Under the pieces are notes generated by a model that worked only from the letters and a program-made list of their open reading frames with translations, was not told where the DNA came from and did not search any database. 64,000 bases of DNA from Harmothoe impar. Lineage: Eukaryota; Annelida; Polychaeta; Phyllodocida; Polynoidae. Positions 45,816 to 57,022 of the stretch are shown here, piece after piece. A program made the position numbers and the translations under genes. The stretch is taken from contig OX381713.1 in NCBI GenBank assembly GCA_947462335.1, positions 23,676,381 through 23,740,380 of the forward strand. The letters are read 5' to 3'. How positions within the stretch are numbered: the stretch's first letter is position 1; every line of letters begins with the position of its first letter.

Positions 45816-46398
45816 ATAAATTACAAATTAGGTTCGTCGCTATGGACTAAGTTCTGGAGTCGAAACATTATCTGTGTACCCTACACAGCAGCATGGCCTG
45901 CTTATTTTAATGTTTGCATATCCTGCTGTTTAATCAATAACTTGTCCTTCCAATACAATACATTTGTACATTCAAAGGCGGAAAGTGCTCGGATGGGCTG
46001 GGTATGCTTGTTTGGGTTTAATTAAGCGATAGACGTGTCGCTGCATTATCCATGATCTGCAGTCTACTATGCTGCGAACTGAGGAAAAAGCGCAAGGGGA
46101 AAGAGAGACTTGTGCACATGTCCCTGAATCCACTCTTGAAGTATGAAATAGCATGACTCAGACATGACATGTTTTTGCTAAATGCAAATGAACCAAATAT
46201 CTACGATTGAAAGACATTGCAAGAGCCTCAAAACGGAAGGACGGTAATTACTGAAATAATTATCTTGAAAATGAAGCAGTAGCTTTTGACTTTATTTGCC
46301 AGAGGCAGTATTGAACATTGTTCATCAGAAATTTTAAAATCATTATTGGACTAGACACAAATCACATCCATCACAGCTAATTTGATACGGTTTCCAGA

Positions 46399-46518
46399 AT
46401 GGAAGCCTTCCAATTGCCTCTGCCTACCATCCCTGGGTTTCTAATCAGCGCTGATGGAATACCGTCTTTAGATGAAATCAAATTCCTGGAGACACACTTT
46501 GATACTTATAATTATAAA
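46399..46518 (+). CDS. Candidate coding exon of an unknown gene
   Basis: An ATG in strong context (A at -3, G at +4) opens 40 codons: MEAFQLPLPTIPGFLISADG then IPSLDEIKFLETHFDTYNYK. It ends exactly at AAA|GTAAGT (46519), a consensus donor, in phase 0. TTTCCAG just before the ATG could instead be an acceptor. The sequence is non-repetitive and protein-like (acidic, with hydrophobic turns); downstream of the donor the frame runs into a dispersed repeat. No function recognised. It could be the first coding exon of a plus-strand gene whose other exons lie further right. Confidence 0.4.
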
Positions 46519-46524
46519 GTAAGT

Positions 46525-46735
46525 ACACATCACATCCTAGGTCCCCAACCCCACTACAGCACCCTAACCCCCAGGCACACCACAACCCGAGCAATGCGTC
46601 TAACGATGTTTTCTGACAAACTGACTGAAGAGTTCTACTTCCTGTGTGCACATGCACCAAGGTAGACGACAACTGATGGCCGCCATATTGATTTGGATAG
46701 TGTCTGGGATGTTAGGTTCATGTAGTAATGCCAAT
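46525..46735. repeat. Dispersed repeat, partner at 28150-28375
   Basis: See the partner. It lies just inside the putative intron after the exon at 46399-46518. Confidence 0.7.
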
Positions 46736-47135
46736 GCCGGATTATCCTAGTGTACCAGAGCTACATAGGGTGTAGTCAGTCCATAAACTCCCAATTTACT
46801 AGTGGTGCAGCAGTGTTGTTGGGTCTAGGTGTTGCCATACAGTGGCTTTCCTGGAAACCAGTTAGCAATATATGGGGGGTAATGAGAACAATTTCAATAA
46901 TTATGTCGGTCCAAATGTTAATTCCTTCTAAAATGGTTTTGCACCTTCGAATCACTGAGTATGATTCCCAAGGCTCAGCATTGTGCACGTATCTATCCCA
47001 TTGTTTTATTGTACTCTGTATTATGAAGCCCACATGCTGTAACACATTAAAGAGGCCTAGCCTGCAGGGAGAGGCTGACCCTTCATTCACCCCAGTATCG
47101 TATAGCCCATACTTTAAACCCATAGTCCATGTTAA

Positions 47136-47377
47136 CCCTTTAAGGACGGATGTCGCCTAAAGATGGCATTTGTCGTCATGATGCACCAACGCAGCGCCGG
47201 CAAGTAACTCGCCGGTGCTGCATTGGTGCATCATGCCGGCCTTCGGGAGTGTCTCAACCTCGAAGGGTTGGCATGATGCTTGAATGCAGCACTGATGCGT
47301 TACTTGCTAGGGCTGCATCCATGCATCATGACGACCAAGGGCATGATGCATTAAGGCATCCTGCCATCCTCAAAGAG
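47136..47377. mobile_element. piggyBac-type MITE (family B), best copy
   Basis: CCCTTTAAGGACGG on the left and CATCCTCAAAGAG on the right, flanked by intact TTAA on both sides (47132-47135 and 47378-47381). The interior is two nested palindromes, AACTCGCCGGTGCTGCATTG and CTTGCTAGGGCTGCATCCAT. 242 bp. Confidence 0.85.
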
Positions 47378-47565
47378 TTAATGGTGGCAATGGTGTACAC
47401 AATTGTGATATTATAGGCAATATAGTTTATACATGACCTATTGTAGGCAGGATTATTTCCGATTGATCTAGAACACACCCGCCTGACCCCTTTATTCATT
47501 GAGCTACATTCTCCCTAACTTCCCCATTAGAGCACCTATTCATCAAAACTTAAGTATTTTGCATA

Positions 47566-47822
47566 CATTCAATATCATAGACATTGAACAGGAATCAACT
47601 GCATTACATATATGCGATATATCATAGACATTAAACAGGAATTAGCTGCATTGCATACATGCAATATCATAGACATTAAACGGGAATCAACTGCGTTGCA
47701 TACAAGCAATATATCATATACATTAAACAGGAATTAGCTGCATTGCATACATGCAATATCATAGACATTGAACAGGAATCAACTACATTGCATACATACA
47801 ATATCATAGACATTGAACAATC
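47566..47822. repeat. Tandem repeat, ~46-48 bp units
   Basis: Five to six copies of a unit with CAATATCATAGACATTAAAC, then AGGAATCAACTGCATTGCAT. Alternate units differ (TCAACTGC versus TTAGCTGC), suggesting a higher-order two-unit repeat. Confidence 0.85.
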
Positions 47823-48360
47823 TATTTCAACTTTGCTTTAGCAGGCAACAAGCCAGGTTGCAGTTGCGGATTGCAGACAGGTGGAGCTTGAATGCGTCTT
47901 CAGCAGAAGCTCCAGCAGCGCTGTGCATCTTTCCTTAATCTCTGAATAATTTTGTAAATTACTTCACCATCGGTCATAATTACTCCACTTACTCCATGTT
48001 GGCGCTCATTCATTTTACAATCTTCTCTGTTTGTTATTTATTTATGTATTTTGTCTTTCTGAAAGAAGCTTTTTCCTTTTATGATTAGTAGCTTGATATA
48101 TGTGGCATGTACTGGGAAACGGGACCTTAGTGCACCCTATACAAGGGGCTTTTTACGCAGATCATGTCACATATTATGGTCTTTAAGAGGAAAGCATATT
48201 ATATCAAAGTAGTGCAACGTTAAATCGACCTCCATCCCTCCCTAAAGGCTCTGTCACTGCACGAAAATAGAGGTTTACGAGATATAGATTCTACTTATTT
48301 CTCAGGACAACCACATACAACCTCAGTATATCCCATGACAATTTAGGTCTTGAAATTGTC

Positions 48361-48616
48361 ATGGAATATACTGGAGCTTTATATCACCGCAACTTGGGTG
48401 GGGAAGTTATCATGGAATATACTGGAGTTTTATATCACTGCAACTTGGGTGGGGAGGTTTTCATGGAATATACTGGAGCTTTATATCACTGCAACTTGGG
48501 TGGGGAGGTTTTCATGGAATATACTGGAGATTTATACCACTGCAACTTGGGTGTGGAAGTTGTCATAGAATAAACTGGAGCTTAATACCACTGCAAGTTG
48601 GGTGGGGAAGTTGTCA
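48361..48616. repeat. Tandem repeat, 51-bp unit, 5 copies
   Basis: The unit starts ATGGAATATACTGGAGCTTT and recurs at 48361, 48412, 48463, 48514 and 48565. Because 51 is a multiple of three, two frames stay open (period 17 residues). No start context or splice site suggests translation. Confidence 0.92.
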
Positions 48617-48809
48617 TGGGTGGTCAGGGCAGGGAAGGATGGACTGAGCACACCATCCGCTGCATAATAATTCAAATATAATCACTTTTTTTTTTCTCAA
48701 TGCCGCAGCTTGTTAGCAGCTTTAACCTACTTGAAGCAGAACCTACTTTCCTACTACTTTAAGCTCCACCTAAAGTACATTAGGTCCACCAGTGGGGCAG
48801 TATAGTGCC

Positions 48810-49190
48810 CTTTCTACGCGCCCTGGAGGGGAAGGTAGCTGTGGGACAGGTGTGGCGGTGTTTGTGGCACTATAGACCCGCCTGGAGGATGCCTGTGGCC
48901 CCTTCTCCGCGCCCTGGAGGAGAAGGTAGCTGTGGGACAGGTGTGGCGGTGTATATGGCACTCTAGGTCCGCCTGGAGGATGCCTGTGACCCCTTCTCCG
49001 CGCCCTGGAGGGGCAGGTAGCTGTGGCACAGGTGTGGCGGTGTGTATGGCACCCTAGGTCCGCCTGGAGGATGCCTGTGGCCCCTTCTCCGCGCCCTGGA
49101 GGAGAAGGTAGCTGTGGGACAGGTGTGGCGGTGTTTGTGGCACTCTAGGTCCGCCTGGAGGGTGCCTGTGGCCCCTTCTCCGCATCCCTG
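48810..49190. repeat. Tandem repeat, 91-bp GC-rich unit, ~4 copies
   Basis: GCGCCCTGGAGG recurs at 48818, 48909, 49000 and 49091, exactly 91 bp apart. The units carry GTAGCTGTGGGACAGGTGTG and GTCCGCCTGGAGGATGCC. The array ends about 50 bp before the CCAAT box of a promoter-like region. ORFs inside are artefacts. Confidence 0.92.
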
Positions 49191-49235
49191 CCACCCCATG
49201 TGCACTACATGGTGGTCAGTGGCATACTGATCCCT

Positions 49236-49330
49236 CAGCCAATCAGAAGCAAGTCTCGTTCTGGTCACATGACCAGCACTGCACCCCCTATATAATGGAG
49301 GTGCAGTGTGAGCTCCTCAGTCCACTCCTG
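49236..49330 (+). promoter_or_regulatory. RNA polymerase II core promoter (CCAAT, TATA, Inr)
   Basis: CCAATCAG at about 49239, TCACATGACC (E-box like) at about 49265, TATATAA at 49289-49295, and an initiator CTCAGTCC with its A at 49319, exactly 30 bp after the TATA start. The downstream ATG at 49338 opens only a 37-codon frame (starts MGTQLLPAPAYFLPACLL) that resembles a signal peptide but ends soon after. It could drive a noncoding RNA, a short secreted peptide, or a gene with later exons. Confidence 0.45.
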
Positions 49331-49510
49331 TCTGACCATGGGAACACAGCTCCTGCCTGCACCTGCCTACTTCCTGCCTGCCTGCCTCCTGCCTGCACCT
49401 CCCTCCTGCCTACTAAAGGGTTGCTTGACTACAAAGCATTCAAGTTGGTAATTTATCTTCAAACGATGGAATCCAACCCCCCTAAATAAAATATACCCTG
49501 CCCTACATTG

Positions 49511-49990
49511 AAAACACCCCTGGTTGACCTGAGGTTTAATGTGATTTAAGTGGAAAATACCCCTGGTTGTCCTAGGGTTTACTGAGATACAAGCGAAAAT
49601 ACACCTGGTTGTCCTGGGGTTTAATGAATTCTGGTTGACCGGAGGTTTAATGAGATTTAAATGGAAAATACCCCTGGTTGTCCTAGGGTTTACTGAGATT
49701 TAAGTGAAAAATACTCCTGGTTGTCCTGGGGTTTAGTGAAATTTAAGTGGAAAATACCCCTGGTTGTCCTTAGGTTTAATGAAATTTCAGTGGAAAATAC
49801 CCTGGTTGTCCTTAGGTTTAATAGAATTTAAGTGGAAAATACCCCCGGTTGTCCTAGGGTTTAATGAGATATAAGTAGAAATATCTCTGGTTGTCCTGGA
49901 GTTTAATGAGATCTAAGTGAAAAATACCCCTGGTTGTCATGGGAAATAATAAGATTTAAGTGAAATGTTACTGAGGTTGTCCTGGGGTAT
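49511..49990. repeat. Tandem repeat, ~43-bp unit, ~11 copies
   Basis: The unit CCTGGTTGTCCTAGGGTTTA followed by TGAGATTTAAGTGGAAAATA; starts at 49519, 49562 and 49604 show the spacing. Copies are 80-95% alike by eye, with some length change. Confidence 0.9.
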
Positions 49991-51568
49991 TAAGTAATTT
50001 AAAGCCCAGGCAAGCGTACCTTTAAGAGAAATAAAGTTCTCTTAAATCCCATCCAACCCGAGGTTGACAGGGATCATTAAACTCCTTTATATTGGTTGCA
50101 ACCAGAGATTTACATAAGATATATTGGGCTTTAAGTTACCCCCATTCTCGTGCAGTGTGTGTCTCTCGCCCACTGCAGAAACTCACATCTAGCCGGACAT
50201 GAAGGTTTTCTGTTTGTGATGCAGGATAAGGAGAGTGATTAGGGCCACTTGTCCCACCTCTTTTAACCACTTCACACAATCCCCATTTCGCCACACAAGA
50301 AACACTCCTCCATTCCTATCTCATAATCAAAGGTGATTTTTCTCTAAAAAGTATCAGAATAATTTACTTTTATTTCCCTTTGTCCATTAATTCAAAGAAG
50401 ACATTACAATAAGTGTTAATGTTATAGATTTTGAAAAGGACTTTTAGTTGAGATTAGACTCTAGTAAACAGAGGACTGTGTGCTCCTTGTTAAAGCAGGT
50501 TAGTCATAGTGTGATGCTCGATGATACGTTTACCAATCAATAAAGCTTAGCCTGACACCTTTAGGTTTATTCAGAACACTACCATTCTGTTATCAGAGAG
50601 GACATTAAGCCCAGTCTGGCTCTAGACTATTGGATAATGCCTTCAGATAATGATTCAGTGGGTTGACTAGCATCAGCATTTCTTTATCGGTACAGATACA
50701 GGCTAATTTTATTTCCCTCTTTTTAATTCTGTTTCCAATCTCTATCGCTGTTTCATCTCTATCCCTATCTGTCTGTTACCGCTTTCATTCATGCTCATTC
50801 TGTTTCTTACAAGTGTTGCCATTATAATGAAAATGCACTTAAAGACTAGCCACACAGCATACAGCAACATCCGAATGCGCAATGATTTTTAGTCAATAGA
50901 GAAAATATAAGCTTCTATACTTTTGTGAATCAACGTGATTAAGACTTCCTAGTGATAAACAGGAAATCAGCTGGGGGCATCTAAATAATTGAATGTAAGG
51001 GAGTGATCATTTGGAGCAACAGGGGGGGTTTACATCCCCCCGGCGGATCAAAAACTGCACGCCTTTTGTAACGCGTGGGTTATTCCGCTGAAAAAATGCA
51101 AAATATTTTTGCCCACACGACTGAACCATGTTTTAGATGTTTTTGTTACATAGGATGGGCCCTGTGTAATAGATAGACATCAGATGACCAAAGGGATGGA
51201 TGGGTAAGATCGGGGCACAAATGTTTCCTTCAAAAAGAATGAAAAAATCTCTTTTCTTGCCTGAGAAAAATAGCTGCGATCTTTGGGTACTGATTTCACT
51301 CTTTTGTCTAAACTCTTAACTACTGTTAAATTGCCACCCTCTAAATGAACTCTAGATGGAACCCAATGTTAACAGAAAGAGAGAAATGATGTTTTAGCCT
51401 AATCTGGCTGGTATTTCTCTCTTTTCATTTAAAAATGCCCTCTACCTTATTAAAAATACCCTCAGGATAAGTGAAAAACCATCTACCTTATTTAAATTAG
51501 CTTTTCAGTTTTACCTTGGACACCACTCTTATGATTTGGAGGCTACAGGAGAGGTGGTAGCGAGGTCG
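49991..51568. other. No gene seen; possible regulatory sequence
   Basis: Unique-looking sequence with no repeats or supported ORFs. The stretch 50300-50720 is AT-rich with AGGTGATTTTTCTC, CATTAATTC and GATAATGATTCAGT, which might be an enhancer. This is a guess. Confidence 0.3.
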
Positions 51569-51639
51569 CCCACACCCACCTGCACACCCACACCCACCTG
51601 CTCTCCCACACCCACCTGCTCACCCACACCCGCCTGCTG
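51569..51639. repeat. 18-bp minisatellite (CCCACACCCACCTGCTCA)
   Basis: About four units. The minus strand reads as Gln-Val-Gly-Val-Gly-Glu repeats within an 87-codon ORF that has no other support. Confidence 0.88.
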
Positions 51640-52745
51640 GCCTGAAATGGAATAACATACATGTATGACACATGAGAATTCATTTCCGATGCAAGAATTG
51701 ACCAATGAATGATTATAAGGGAGTACTATATCTAAGTACATGATAAGCTGCAGCTCCAGCTCCAGCTTACCCTGAGTCATCTTTGAGGCCACTCACACGC
51801 TCAATCCTTAAAGATTATCACTCCTTAATATCCTATTATTGTCAATTTCCTCTGAATGAGCTATGTCACTGGAATAACTTTAGCACTAGGAAATCTACAG
51901 GCTCAATAACCATTGAACGATGTGTTTGGGATGTTATAGAGAAGTCCATACATTTAGGAAGCTTCCACTATAATGCCCCCACCATGATCTTAATGCTTCA
52001 ATGCATTTACATAGAACACGGCTGAAAGGGGGGACTAAACAGTGATTGATGACGTGTATTCTGGGGAGTTCCCCTTTCCCATCCCAAACACCCTGAAGCT
52101 GTAAGCCAAATGCTAGTCCTTTATGGTTCCTTTCACATGGGGACCATCGATCACTGCAGGTTAAGAGTCAATGGTGTGTGAAGGGGGAATAGACTCGAGC
52201 CCTTTCTATTGGTTTCTATGGGTTGAGTTTGGTTAGTTATATGCAAGTCATGGGTTACGGGTTGGAGATGCAAGTCATGGGCTGACAGTATTGCCTATAG
52301 AACGTGGACATTGAGGTTGGTTTCGGAGCATGCATGTTTAAGTGTGTGTTTCAATCAATTCCAAGCCTTCCTAACCAATGAGGGTCAATGTATAGGGAAA
52401 GTATGATATAGCTTCCCATGTTCATTCTTCCCATGGGAAGTTACATGATACGCTGCTGGCTAAGCTAGATATAACATCTTACACAACGGTGTAGGGCTGA
52501 GACAAAGAATCCGCATCTTGGTGATATTGAATACCTTCACATACCGAGGTTCAAGTTCAGTTAACCTCCTCGGACCTGAGTTATGTAATATTTTTTCTAT
52601 TTTTTTAAATTGAAAATTGAATATTGACAATGGTAGAGTGAGGTCACCAGTCAGTCTGTCGTGGTTAATTGTACATATTCTCGGGTTCTTATAGGTTAAC
52701 CTATACATACACAGCAGGAACCAGCGTAACCAAACAGCAATAAAC
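51640..52745. other. No gene seen
   Basis: An 80-codon plus ORF (51783-52025) and a 123-codon minus ORF (52460-52831) are unsupported. The minus ORF overlaps the better exon candidate at 52746. Confidence 0.35.
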
Positions 52746-52808
52746 ATGGCTATCAGTGCACTTAAACGGTTCTCAGTGTATTCTGTAGTGAAACGACACT
52801 CATGGGCG
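52746..52808 (+). CDS. Candidate first exon, mitochondrial-type N-terminus
   Basis: AAACATGG is a good start context. The 21 codons read MAISALKRFSVYSVVKRHSW and Ala, then GTAAGT at 52809, a consensus donor in phase 0. The peptide is rich in Arg, Lys and Ser with no acidic residue and can form an amphipathic helix, as mitochondrial import signals do. An antisense ORF over the same place is longer but has no such features. No later exon could be linked with confidence; the candidate at 59835 begins in phase 1, so at least one exon would be needed between them. Confidence 0.38.
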
Positions 52809-54854
52809 GTAAGTTTGATAGAAAACCCCATCCTTGCTAGTAGATTCTCTGATAGTCTTATCTGTGGAAAGTGCTATTTCTTGAAAAGGGTGTTAAGTTT
52901 GTTTAAGAACAAGATCATATCCCAGAAAAAAGGTCAAGCCATTTTGGGTCAGGTTTCTCTATTATCCAGTTCACTATCATGTAATACCATACCAGTATGT
53001 GCATCTTAATCCCCTACCCCTCTCATAGATTACATCACATTCTTAAAACCTTGATATCGTTAAGACTCTATTAGTCTACCTTTGTTGTAAGTCCGGTCTG
53101 AGGTGTGAGTAGTATAGTGAACTCGTCCTACATAGCAGGCACAGTGTCAACTCTCTATGTAGTAGTATATGGAGAGTGCCTTAGGCGTCAGAACACAGGG
53201 TGTAAGTAGTATGAGGCAAAGGTCCTATTTAGCAGGTAATCTTTGTATTCTCACAATCCATCCAAATTCCATCTTATCCCATGGCTCAGTAGATAGTGTG
53301 TATAATAATAGCCATTATTTAGTACAGGGTGTGTTATTGCTAATCATGGTTCGTGGTTAGCTATTCTTTTCTTTTCCGACCCTACCTAGCAAAACAGGGC
53401 CAATGCTAGATACCTTTATCCAATAATGTTTTTCTAATCGTAGGGCATTTTGAGGCTATTTATTTCTATTTGACCTCGTCGTAGGGGACACCATTTGTCC
53501 GTATGTCAGGTGGCTGGCAGATTAACAGTTTTGATGGGGCAACTGGTGGCAATCTATTCCAAGCCCATGTCTTCCGGTAGAAATCCCCTGTCAATCCCAT
53601 ACCTTCCCTAGTTATCGACTGCCCACCCCATATCTTTATGTAGATATACAATTTCCACAGCTGAACACAGCTATTGTCCACCTAATACCTTCCTGTACAT
53701 ATCTACACTCCACCTTATAACCATCCTTCACATAACTACTCTCCACCTTATACCCTTAGATATACACTGTCAACCTCCAGGTACCTACTCTCAATGCCCC
53801 TCAGCACTTCGGCCAAACTGCCATAAATATCAAATAGAAGCAATGACCTTTTAACCGGCCGGAAAAGGTGCCTGGGACAGCCCTGATGCGCATGTTTGCT
53901 GTTGTATGGTGACTGTGACCACTGGGTGATAATAGGAGTATGAGATACCTGTGATCAAGGTGCGATATGAATATAATATGCAATGGAATAGATGGTAATG
54001 CCCACTAAATCAACTTTTTTTCTCATTTACAATGAGATTTTGGCTCGATATAAGTTAGCAATGACCTCCCTTTTCTTTTGTAGTCAATAAAACCTCGGGT
54101 TTATTACAAAACCCCCTGCAGTTTTTCTTGTATCTAATATCATAAATATGTTACTGTTATTTATCTTTTCATGTTTTGACACCTCGATGTAAAAACAGAA
54201 GTACATTTCAACGGCAGAATAACATGAGATATGAGAGGCTCCACTTGCATCAACAGTACATCACACTCTTCATAAAAGGAGGGACATTAAAGTTGAAAAT
54301 GGCAAAGAAAAGCAACAATTTGAAAATAATAAGTGTGGTCTTGCAGCAGCACGCGGATCATAATTTCTGCTGGGCTGCTCACATGGGAAACAAAGGCATG
54401 ATCCGTGCACCCCATGCGCAGCATCCTTTTTGGATGGCCGTTCACAGATAACAAGAGAATTACCCACTGACACCATGCAGTACTGCATGGAGATGATTCA
54501 CTTAACTGCCTCAATCCTCCCCAATGAGGAGTCCCTATTGAAATAATGTGAATATTGGCAGATTAGGTTGGAGCTAGCTTGTTGCCAATTGCATTAGTCG
54601 CCCACCTTCTCCACCACTTCCTCACCCCACCCCCTCCAAAGATGAGCTGCTAACTCATTTTTCTGGTGGACTGCTTGTGTTGGGACAATATAGCAATGAG
54701 CTGATTCAGATCACGTTTGGTACCAGCCCAAGTCGACCTGGCTCGGGAGTGTCCACATGGATATGAAACACAGTTGTTGCTGGAATTGGTGACAACAAGT
54801 CATGCTGTTTTATCACATCATTTCAAAAGGGGTATTCATTCATCCGTTATTGAC
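52809..54854. other. No gene seen
   Basis: Two diverged tandem copies near 53085-53150 and 53170-53240 share GTGTGAGTAGTATAG / GTGTAAGTAGTATG and TAGCAGG. A 91-codon ORF at 54176 has no support. Confidence 0.35.
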
Positions 54855-55842
54855 CACACATAGAGAAGTAAACGCGTCACCATGACTCTTTTACCATAGT
54901 CAACTCTAGCTGGCTCTGGTAGCAGAGTCATAATGACTCTGGTGAAGAAGTCACAGCTACTCCAGTCATACCCCTTGCTCCTTGTACAAATTGACTCTCC
55001 CTCTTGACTCTATCAGTGCAGAGTAAAGTGCAGTTGACTCTGCCCACAGCAGAGTCATTTGTAGTTTAACCCTTCATGTAGCGTCAAATAAAAAATGTGT
55101 TGACTCTGATAGTAGTTGCATATGAAACCACCTGGTGGGGCAACCAACACTAGTTTGGTACCAATGGCAACCACAAGGCAGAGTCACTATCTATATTTCA
55201 GATAATTGTTATATGCCACACAGTTTTGATTCTTTATAGATAGGTCCATTATGTCTAAATAATGTGGTTAAGGGATGCCAATGGATAAGCTTTACAGTTA
55301 ACTTACCTGAATCAAATGTGATGACAAACTACACAATACATTCCAAGAACATCAACAGTATAGGGCTTAGTCACCATATTTGTGGGTATGAGAAATAAAC
55401 ATAAGGCTGGGCACTAACTGTGTGAGATATAATGTGTGGCACTGCTTACTTCTTCATATAGATTTGATATTGGCATCTAATATGTGGCCAATGGTCTGTA
55501 GAATGTAGTGTGAGGCAGATATAACTTAGCCCTTTCACACAGGGGGAAGTGGTGTACATGATGTCTTGTTATTGACCTGTCTTGGGCAATAACCTCACCT
55601 TCTCACTTCTCTCACAGGCCTCACCTGGCCTGCCTACTAATTAGGCCTATATACACCTGTTGCCTCCACTATACCCTATATGTACAGGATCCACCTTACC
55701 TACAGGCCACTCATGTATTCAAATATCAATTTCGGCTCCTGCCCTTTTGAGGGGTCAATTGCTGTTGACTCTTCAGGAATGGAGAGTCAAACTCATTTCT
55801 CTGGATGTCAGAGTCATGGCGACTCCTTTACTTTTCAGTGTG
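54855..55842. mobile_element. TIR element with GACTCTG arrays
   Basis: Ends CACACATAGAGAAGTAAACG and CTTTACTTTTCAGTGTG are inverted over about 34 bp, including GTCACCATGACTCT / AGAGTCATGGCGAC. The left half (54880-55190) repeats GACTCT and AGAGTC words in hairpin order. 988 bp, no transposase. CACA ends and GACTC arrays hint at a distant link to family D. Confidence 0.62.
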
Positions 55843-56076
55843 CGGGCATCATTGATGCCTCGGTCATGGTTCAGGGACATGAGAAATACGTAAGGCCAAA
55901 GGGCCTAGTTGTACCAGAGATAAATAGCCATTGTTTCATCAGGACCCTTACCTAGTTGTGAAAGGATTTTAAGCAGAACTCGTATACTGCCCCCTATGGG
56001 TGACCTTAACCGTGACCCCCCGGGTCAGGCCCGCCGAGCCGCTTACCATGTTCTCTGGTGCCACACAGGGACTTAC

Positions 56077-56109
56077 CCTGTTCCTAGGATGAAGACACGA
56101 CTCGGCCAT
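56077..56109 (-). CDS. Weak candidate first exon (MAESCLHPRNR)
   Basis: On the minus strand GAAATGG opens 11 codons ending AACAGG|GTAAGT, a consensus donor in phase 0. The surroundings (55990-56170) are GC- and CpG-rich compared with the neighbourhood, as promoter-proximal sequence often is. The exon is too short for any functional claim. Confidence 0.2.
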
Positions 56110-56916
56110 TTCTACGCCACGACCAGGGTTAAGTACGGTCTGGGTAAACGCAGCTGGCTGGGGACCGGGTGATGGGAGGAATATATTAGTGGGTGTTGGT
56201 GGGGGCTAGTCCTGCCCTGACCCCCCTGCCACATCTGTAGAAAATACCAAAGGGGACCTAAGACATGATCATCCTGATTGGTATGGAAAATCTCATTTTG
56301 GCGCTTTCGACCAAGAATTAATTAGCCGGTCGCACATCGTAATACAGTCAGTTTGGGGGACATTCGGGGAAAATATTAACTGTGATACAGTTGAATTAGT
56401 TGAAAGTTAAATTATGCTATGCCTCAACTAGTTATGCTTCAACTTGACGGGTCATGTGGATAGACCGAATAGACCAAGACTACCATTCTACATGTACATT
56501 TAGAATGCAAGACAGCGCTCGTTTAGAGTGATGCCACTGATGTACACTGATGAATGGTTTCCCATGCAACCCAAATGGATAAAATCATCATAATATATGC
56601 ACCTGGAAATAGCTGTTTTAGAACACACTCAAGAATGATGGCTAATTGTTGATTTAAAATGGCGCCAAACAACATAGTTACATGATATTTACTGATCCTA
56701 GTAAGGGAAGAGTCATTTTCTAACAACAAGCAGGATGAGTGGAAGGGATATTTCAACCCTATTTGGAGGAGTGTGGGGGGGGGGAGTAATTTCAGCTGTT
56801 CTCAGCAAAAAAAGCTTGTGTCTTAGTTAAGTAAAAGGGGTGTGTGGCAAACATTCTGCACTTCAGGTAAGAAATTCCCTCCCCCTGCCCTCCTTTTTTA
56901 AAAGAATGACCACTTC

Positions 56917-57022
56917 CTAAAAGCAGCCCATGCAGATCATGTTGTAAGTCCTGTAGGGCGCGGCCTCGTTGTGGGTGTTGACAATGGCGGCGGCACCAGT
57001 GCTGCCACCTGGGGCCAATAAG
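56917..57022 (-). CDS. Candidate last exon of an unknown gene
   Basis: On the minus strand ATATCACCTTGCAG is an acceptor before 57022. One base completes a split codon, then 34 codons read LLAPGGSTGAAAIVNTHNEA and APYRTYNMICMGCF, ending at TAG (56919-56917). Third positions are nearly all G or C (GCC, AAC, ACC, GAG, CCC), in strong contrast to the AT-rich surroundings, which is the best coding signal among the exon candidates. The C-terminus has two Cys and a final Phe. I do not recognise the protein. Upstream exons would lie to the right of 57022. Confidence 0.5.

Noticed and set aside
46776..47160. Long overlapping ORFs on both strands (136 and 115 codons)
   Set aside because: No splice sites or protein-like pattern could be supported, and the right end runs into a TTAA MITE; opposite-strand openness suggests chance.
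48361..48616. Possible CRISPR-like array
   Set aside because: The 51-bp units follow each other directly with no unique spacers; it is a plain tandem repeat in a eukaryotic context.
48770..49268. Several Pro/His/Arg-rich ORFs on the minus strand
   Set aside because: They are translations of the 91-bp GC-rich tandem array, whose period is not a multiple of three.
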